From contig CALXVP010000011.1 of NCBI GenBank assembly GCA_944392125.1, forward strand, positions 1 through 46,512: 46,512 bases of DNA, written 5' to 3'. Positions within the stretch are counted from its first letter, which is position 1, and each line of letters starts with the position of its first letter. Below the pieces are notes generated by a model, which searched no databases, was not told where the DNA came from, and saw only the letters and a list, made by a program, of their open reading frames with translations. The stretch comes from an uncultured Alphaproteobacteria bacterium (GTDB taxonomy: Bacteria > Pseudomonadota > Alphaproteobacteria > CAAHEQ01 > UBA3637). This document shows positions 41,857 to 46,512 of this stretch, piece after piece. Made by a program: the position numbers and the translations under genes.

Positions 41857-42013
41857 TTTGAATTCCTTTTTTCTGATTCTCGTCGCTTGTGTCTTTTGTT
41901 TCTTCTGTTTCTTTTTTCTGCTGTTTCTTCCGTTTTTCCCGTTTTTGGGTAATCGTTTTGTCCTCGTGGGCAATTATACCCTTTTGCGCGATACAAAGAG
42001 ACGGAACTGATTA

Positions 42014-42048
42014 AAACGGCAGTCGGGGGAAAGACCCGATTGCCGTTT
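42014..42048 (-). terminator. Terminator of serS
   Basis: AAACGGCAGTCGGG (42,014-42,027) pairs with CCCGATTGCCGTTT (42,035-42,048), one G-T pair, then T residues on the minus strand. Confidence 0.9.
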
Positions 42049-42103
42049 GTTCATAACGTTCTTTGAAATCCGTTATCGGATTATTCGGACGGAATCGGTG
42101 AGA

Positions 42104-43393
42104 TTATTTTTTATCTGCCGATTCTTTACCGATAAATTCTTTCCCGCCCAAATACGGTTGCAATGCTTTCGGAATCCGCACGGAACCATCGGCTTGTTGA
42201 TGATTTTCCATAAACGAAACCAAAATACGCGGTGTTGCCAAGCCTGTATTGTTCAGCGTATAAGCATAGCGCACTTTGTTTGTTTCGGCTTCCCGATAAC
42301 GGATATTCGTGCGGTGCGCTTGCCAATCCAACAATGATGAACAACTATGCGATTCGCGATACCGGTTTTGTCCCGGACACCAGGCTTCAATATCATTCAT
42401 CCGATACTTTCCGGCGCCCATATCGCCTGTGCAACAAGCCACAACTTGATACGGAATTTCCAACGCCTGCATAATTTCTTCGGCATTGTTTAATAAAAAT
42501 TGGTGGAATTTATCCGACTCGGCAACATCTGCTTTGCAAATCACATATTGTTCTACTTTCATAAATTGGTGGACACGGAAAATACCGCGCGTATCTTTTC
42601 CGGCCGCTCCCGCTTCTCTGCGGAAACACGGCGAGAATCCGGCATACATAATCGGCAAATCCGATTCTTTTAAAATATCGCCCGAATGAATGCTGTTTAA
42701 AATCGCTTCCGCCGTGCCGGCTAAATATAAATTGTCTTTCGGCAACGCGTATACGGATTCCACATCAAACGGAAATTGACCCATATTATAAAAAGCATCT
42801 TCAAATGCCATGGAGGGTACACTCATAATCGTGAACCCTTTTTCCATCAACTTATTCAGTGTAAATTGCCACATAGCCATTTCCACTTGCAATAATTCGC
42901 CCCGAATGGAGGAAGAACGAGTCCCGCAAATTTGCGGAATGCGTTTAAATTCGCCCCAACCGTGCATTTCCATTAAGTCAACATGATCTTTAATCGGGAA
43001 GTCAAACACGGGCGGTGTGCCGACTTTGCGAACCACAACGTTTTCTTCATCGCTTTTGCCTTTCGGAACGTCCGGTGCCGGAATGGTCGGTGTGCGCTCA
43101 ATCAATTCGTGAAATTGGGCTTCCAGCGGTTTGAGCTCTTCTGCAATCTGCGCCGCCAACTGACCCGACTTTTTGGAAAGTTCTTTAATTTCGGCTTTGC
43201 GTTCGGGTGTGGCCGTCGGCATTTCACGGCTGAGAGCATTGCGCTTTTGCAACTCGGCTTCCATGGCTTGTTTCAGCGCAATGATTTGTTTATCTACCGA
43301 TAACAATAAATCAATATCCAAATCAATACACTTGTCAATCAAGGCTTGTTTAACAATGTCGGTATTTTCGCGAATAAATTTTATATCAAGCAT
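42104..43393 (-). CDS. serS: Seryl-tRNA synthetase
   Basis: A 429-aa class II synthetase. The N-terminal coiled-coil arm (about residues 25-110, rich in Lys/Glu/Leu) binds the long variable arm of tRNA-Ser. The catalytic part has AGTAEAILNSIHSG, then AGFSPCFRREAGAAGKDTRG (motif 2) and IRYREAETNKVRYAYTLNNT with a final NHQQADGSVRIPKALQPYLG (motif 3 region). The start is set by AAAAGGAAAA; the longer frame upstream is a basic low-complexity stretch. It lies 35 bases after the uracil-glycosylase-like gene. Confidence 0.97.
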   Translation of the reverse strand: MLDIKFIRENTDIVKQALIDKCIDLDIDLLLSVDKQIIALKQAMEAELQKRNALSREMPTATPERKAEIKELSKKSGQLAAQIAEELKPLEAQFHELIERTPTIPAPDVPKGKSDEENVVVRKVGTPPVFDFPIKDHVDLMEMHGWGEFKRIPQICGTRSSSIRGELLQVEMAMWQFTLNKLMEKGFTIMSVPSMAFEDAFYNMGQFPFDVESVYALPKDNLYLAGTAEAILNSIHSGDILKESDLPIMYAGFSPCFRREAGAAGKDTRGIFRVHQFMKVEQYVICKADVAESDKFHQFLLNNAEEIMQALEIPYQVVACCTGDMGAGKYRMNDIEAWCPGQNRYRESHSCSSLLDWQAHRTNIRYREAETNKVRYAYTLNNTGLATPRILVSFMENHQQADGSVRIPKALQPYLGGKEFIGKESADKK

Positions 43394-43428
43394 TTTCTTT
43401 TTTCCTTTTCTTTTTGTTGATGATGTTT

Positions 43429-44244
43429 TTATTCTTGTTGTAATGGTTCGTTTAGCATTTTTTGAAGCTTTTGTAAATCGGCCCATGCATTAATTCTGTA
43501 AGATTGCCCTTTTTTTACCGAATCAGGACCGAATGTTGCAATCACGGGAATACTTTTTCCGCTTGCCGTTCGGTAAGATAACTCTTGTTGACGGGCCTTG
43601 GCAATGCTATCAACTCCAAGCAAGGCCTTGACGGGTAATGCGCCGAAAATCAAAATAAAACGCGGTTGCAATAATTCAATACGTTGTTTTAAAAACGGCA
43701 GACAAACGGCAATTTCCGTATCCGTCGGTTTTCTGTCGCCCGGCAGACGCCAGGGAATGACGGGTGCTAAATATGTATTAACGGCGCAATCCAGTTGAAT
43801 GGCTTTCAGCATTTTGATTAATAGCAATCCGATATCGCCACCGGCCAGATGTCCGGCTTTCTCATCATCACTTTTCGGGGCGTCAATGATGCATAAAACC
43901 GTCGGACTTTCCGAAATACCCGTGCCGTCCAGCGTGAAAGAGGCTGTTTTTTTGAGGGAACAGCCGTCAAATTGGTTGAGCGCCGTCGTCAAAGCGGATA
44001 AGGTTGTTGCCTGCGTGGCAAGAGCGGTGGCTTGCGCCGTGAAAGAGGTTTCAACCGTTAAGGGTGCGTTATCGGGTTGTATCGGCTGATTGCGACGTAA
44101 TCGTTGCGTGGCTTGGGATAATACCTGTGTTGCCTTTTCCGCCGTCCGCGAAAGTTTCTGCTGAAATCTGTCAACGGGCGTTTCTCCCACGCAATCGGTA
44201 ATACCTGCCGTTAAAAACCATTTTAAAATATCAATTTGATTCAT
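43429..44244 (-). CDS. Degenerate uracil-DNA glycosylase-like protein (family 4 type)
   Basis: A 271-aa protein. The C-terminal 170 residues follow the family 4 plan: GCSLKKTA at 94-101, APVIPWRLPGDRKPTDTEI near 160-178, CLPFLKQRIELLQP and LIFGALPVKALLG. Both active-site motifs are altered: the GEAPG position reads IDAPK (120-124), and the HP of motif B reads ATFGPD (236-241). The N-terminal 90 residues are Thr/Ala/Gln-rich. The enzyme may be inactive or have another role. It is upstream of serS and likely co-transcribed. Confidence 0.75.
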   Translation of the reverse strand: MNQIDILKWFLTAGITDCVGETPVDRFQQKLSRTAEKATQVLSQATQRLRRNQPIQPDNAPLTVETSFTAQATALATQATTLSALTTALNQFDGCSLKKTASFTLDGTGISESPTVLCIIDAPKSDDEKAGHLAGGDIGLLLIKMLKAIQLDCAVNTYLAPVIPWRLPGDRKPTDTEIAVCLPFLKQRIELLQPRFILIFGALPVKALLGVDSIAKARQQELSYRTASGKSIPVIATFGPDSVKKGQSYRINAWADLQKLQKMLNEPLQQE

Positions 44245-44333
44245 TTTGTTTCATTTTTTTCTTCTTTTTTGATTGAAAAGATGATAACATATTTTTAATC
44301 TAAAAGTAAAGTATTTTTAAACGGGGATAAAAA

Positions 44334-46268
44334 ATGAACTATAAAAAAACGTTACTATACGGCAGTGTTTGCGGATTATTAATTTTGGGGGCCGGTTATC
44401 GGTATTGGTATCCGACGTTGCGCGCCAATCTTCAAGAGAAAATAACCGGATATATGCAGGAATATGCCGAAGAAGAAATCCAAAAGGAGCAACCGATTTA
44501 TAAGGCAACGCGTCCCATCCCGAAAGATGCCGATGTGGGGGCTTATTTAGCGGGAATGGCGGCACTCAAAGCGCGTGATTATGTCGATGCGGCTGCCTAT
44601 TTTGAAAAAGTGTATGAGGCGGATCCCGAAAATATGGTCGCTGCCTCTAATTTGATGGTTTTATATACGATTACGGGAGAGGTAGAAAAGGCCGTGCCGT
44701 TTGCGCGTCAAATCAGTAAAACGCCATTGGAGGAAATAACGGCGCAACCGCGGATAACGGAGAAGATGACTGTGGCCGAGAGCTCGCGCGAGGAGCGATT
44801 GAATCGTAATTTATCGGCCCATATTTTAACGGCGCATTCATTTAAAAATCAAGATTATCAAGCCGTGTTGGATTACTATGAGGGGAAGAATGCAACGGCA
44901 ACGGATATTGTGATTCAACCGATTGTGGTTGCGTGGAGTTATGCCGGATTAAATCAACAAGAAAAAGCGTTGGCCGTGTTGGATACAATGAAAGATAAGC
45001 GCTTATTTGCCATACGCCAATATCATAAAGCATTGTTACATACATATTTCGGTAATCGGGAACAAGCCAAAGAAATTTATCGTTCTTTGGATATGAATCA
45101 AATTTTATCCGTCAATATGATTGTTTCAATGGCGGAGATGTTTCAAGGGACGCCCGAATGGACGCGCGGACAACCGGTTTATGAGCGATATATGATGTAT
45201 TTAAAAACGCATCCGCAGGTATATGATTTGTTGCGACAAGTCGGTTTGCGCCCGATTCGCACACCGCAACAAGCCGTTGCCGATATTTATCAAACAATCG
45301 CGCTGGCGTTGGCAGGAGCAAATTTTGAAGATAATTCATTGCTTTTTAACGGGATTGCGTGTTATTTGGATGAGGAGTCCATGCTGTTGAAAATCAGTCT
45401 GGCGGAAGTTTATCAGCAGATGGGGTTAAATGATTTAGCGAATGATGTTTACAGATCCATTCAACCGTCATCGGATATTATTCGGTTTAAAGTCGGGTTG
45501 AATTTAATATCGGCACATGAATATCAGGCAGCGTTGGACGTGTTTTTGGATTTAGAAAAACGAAACCAAAAAAATTATTTAATTCAAGAGTTGCTCGGCG
45601 ATATTTATCAAAATTTGCACGAATCGGATTTAGCGATTCAACACTATGAACGGTCGGCCGAGTTATTGCGGTTAAGCGATCAAAAAATCGGTGTGGCCGA
45701 AGCGTTGGTCCGCATTGTGCAGGTTTACGAATCGGAGGGGCAAAAAGAAAAGGTGATTCCGATTTTACGCAAAGCGCTGGCGCATGATAATGAAAATGTG
45801 TTTGTTTTAAATTATTTAGGATATGAATTAATTGATCAGGAAGTGAATGTGGACGAGGGATTGCGTTATGTGCAAAAAGCGCAGGCACTTAGTCCGGAAG
45901 ATCCGTATATAACCGATTCGCTTGCTTGGGGATATTATAAGAAGGGCGAGTATGAAAGCGCGCTGAAATATGCATTGGAAGCCGCAGAGGGTGTCTACGA
46001 TAATGCGATCGTCTATGCGCACTTAGGCGATATTTACCGTGCATTAGGGCAAAATTTGGAAGCGGAAGCGCAATATCGGAAGGCATTGGCAGCTAAAAAA
46101 GAAAATTCACCGGCGCTCAAAGATTTACTGCGTCAAAAGATAATCGGCCTGCGCGGGGAAAAGAAAATGATGCCCAAACAACCCGAATCCGTCAATGAGA
46201 ATCGGGGCGATTCGTCCTCAAAAGAGACGGATTCATCCCTGGATTCGAATCCAGATATGTCAAAATGA
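44334..46268 (+). CDS. TPR-repeat protein with N-terminal membrane anchor
   Basis: A 644-aa protein. An N-terminal hydrophobic segment (about residues 7-22) would anchor it, with the bulk facing the periplasm. TPR motifs are clear around residues 68-125 (YLAGMAALKARDYVDAAAYFEKVYEADPEN type) and over roughly 395-615 (LGDIYQNLHESDLAIQHYE, LAWGYYKKGEYESALKYAL, LGDIYRALGQNLEAEAQYR). The tail is Ser/Asp-rich and disordered. TPR proteins scaffold complexes; the partner is unknown. GGGGAT precedes the ATG, and the gene is divergent from the uracil-glycosylase-like gene. Confidence 0.85.
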   Translation: MNYKKTLLYGSVCGLLILGAGYRYWYPTLRANLQEKITGYMQEYAEEEIQKEQPIYKATRPIPKDADVGAYLAGMAALKARDYVDAAAYFEKVYEADPENMVAASNLMVLYTITGEVEKAVPFARQISKTPLEEITAQPRITEKMTVAESSREERLNRNLSAHILTAHSFKNQDYQAVLDYYEGKNATATDIVIQPIVVAWSYAGLNQQEKALAVLDTMKDKRLFAIRQYHKALLHTYFGNREQAKEIYRSLDMNQILSVNMIVSMAEMFQGTPEWTRGQPVYERYMMYLKTHPQVYDLLRQVGLRPIRTPQQAVADIYQTIALALAGANFEDNSLLFNGIACYLDEESMLLKISLAEVYQQMGLNDLANDVYRSIQPSSDIIRFKVGLNLISAHEYQAALDVFLDLEKRNQKNYLIQELLGDIYQNLHESDLAIQHYERSAELLRLSDQKIGVAEALVRIVQVYESEGQKEKVIPILRKALAHDNENVFVLNYLGYELIDQEVNVDEGLRYVQKAQALSPEDPYITDSLAWGYYKKGEYESALKYALEAAEGVYDNAIVYAHLGDIYRALGQNLEAEAQYRKALAAKKENSPALKDLLRQKIIGLRGEKKMMPKQPESVNENRGDSSSKETDSSLDSNPDMSK

Positions 46269-46445
46269 GGTGTTTTGCATCTTTTTTGCGGTTTAATGGA
46301 TAGATTTTGATGATTTTTGCGAGGTAGAAAAAGAGATTTTGAGGTATAAAACCCGATAAAAATGGCGTTTCACGAAAAATATCCCTTCAAAACATCAATA
46401 AAAACAGCAAGAAGTAAAAAAGATGGAAAAAAGGAAAAAAAGATA

Positions 46446-46474
46446 TTGACAGTGGTGTAGGGAAGTGATATAGT
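46446..46474 (+). promoter_or_regulatory. Near-consensus sigma70 promoter
   Basis: TTGACA (46,446-46,451), 17-base spacer, TATAGT (46,469-46,474). It is the closest match to consensus in the window and drives something that begins at the right edge. Confidence 0.85.
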
Positions 46475-46503
46475 GACACTCACCGCGACGGAGGAACGAG
46501 TTA

Positions 46504-46512
46504 ATGAAGAGT
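46504..46512 (+). CDS. Possible start of a further gene (only three codons visible)
   Basis: ATG AAG AGT with GGAGG nine bases upstream and a strong promoter in front. Too short to identify; the transcript could also be a stable RNA. Confidence 0.25.

Noticed and set aside
41857..41973. Basic N-terminal extension of TruB
   Set aside because: Low-complexity Lys/Arg sequence upstream of a well-marked start; the same pattern occurs before serS and looks like untranslated purine-rich leader.
1..46512. CRISPR array
   Set aside because: No regularly spaced short repeats; the repetitive stretch at 37,000-37,950 is coding for Cys-rich modules.

Overview
The window comes from a low-GC Gram-negative bacterium. 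Its outer-membrane barrel, autotransporter, lipoproteins, RND pump and conserved gene orders (rpsO next to pnp, truB upstream) fit an uncultured gut-type alphaproteobacterium. The two large proteins with prepilin-like N-termini (GRSMVE followed by LGVLAxIGVL) look like a lineage-specific surface family. The taxonomic placement is inference; no rRNA or tRNA gene was found to anchor it.

Bases 1-21,780 are an AT-rich accessory region. It opens with the C-terminal end of a large serine recombinase and a tail-to-tail two-gene cassette (soluble protein plus 4-TM membrane protein) that is a candidate defence unit. Next comes an attachment-like repeat, then an autotransporter divergent from an intact small serine recombinase (invertase/resolvase type). 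A roughly 200-bp structured repeat follows, then a relic recombinase, a membrane acyltransferase and a second copy of the structured repeat. A five-gene envelope operon runs leftward: a small secreted protein, a COG3014-type lipoprotein, and YcfL-, LpoB- and CsgG-like proteins. Its upstream region is a diverged copy of the autotransporter/invertase intergenic region, again followed by a recombinase relic. A 912-aa prepilin-like Cys-rich protein, a hypothetical protein and GDP-L-fucose synthase come next. The region ends in a cluster of unknown small proteins containing a 480-bp direct duplication and a gene split by one in-frame stop codon.

Bases 21,788-46,512 look like ordinary chromosome with more GC-rich codon use: RNase R, a DedA/YqaA-type membrane protein, a SlyB-like lipoprotein, a LOG-family protein, an RND efflux pair (adaptor plus inner-membrane transporter), a peroxiredoxin, an M23 peptidase, a transglutaminase-like protein, a tiny NrdD C-terminal-like protein, an outer-membrane barrel, PNPase, S15, TruB, seryl-tRNA synthetase, a degenerate uracil-DNA-glycosylase-like protein and a TPR protein. 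A second prepilin-like Cys-rich protein interrupts this block; its leader hairpin appears to cover its own ribosome binding site.

The most interesting theme is a recurring association of one recombinase family (one intact gene, two relics) with envelope genes, together with dispersed structured repeats showing compensatory base changes. This suggests a cassette-like or phase-variation system for the cell surface. Other observations worth following up are the possible glycyl-radical spare-part protein, the stop-split gene and the motif-less uracil glycosylase homologue.
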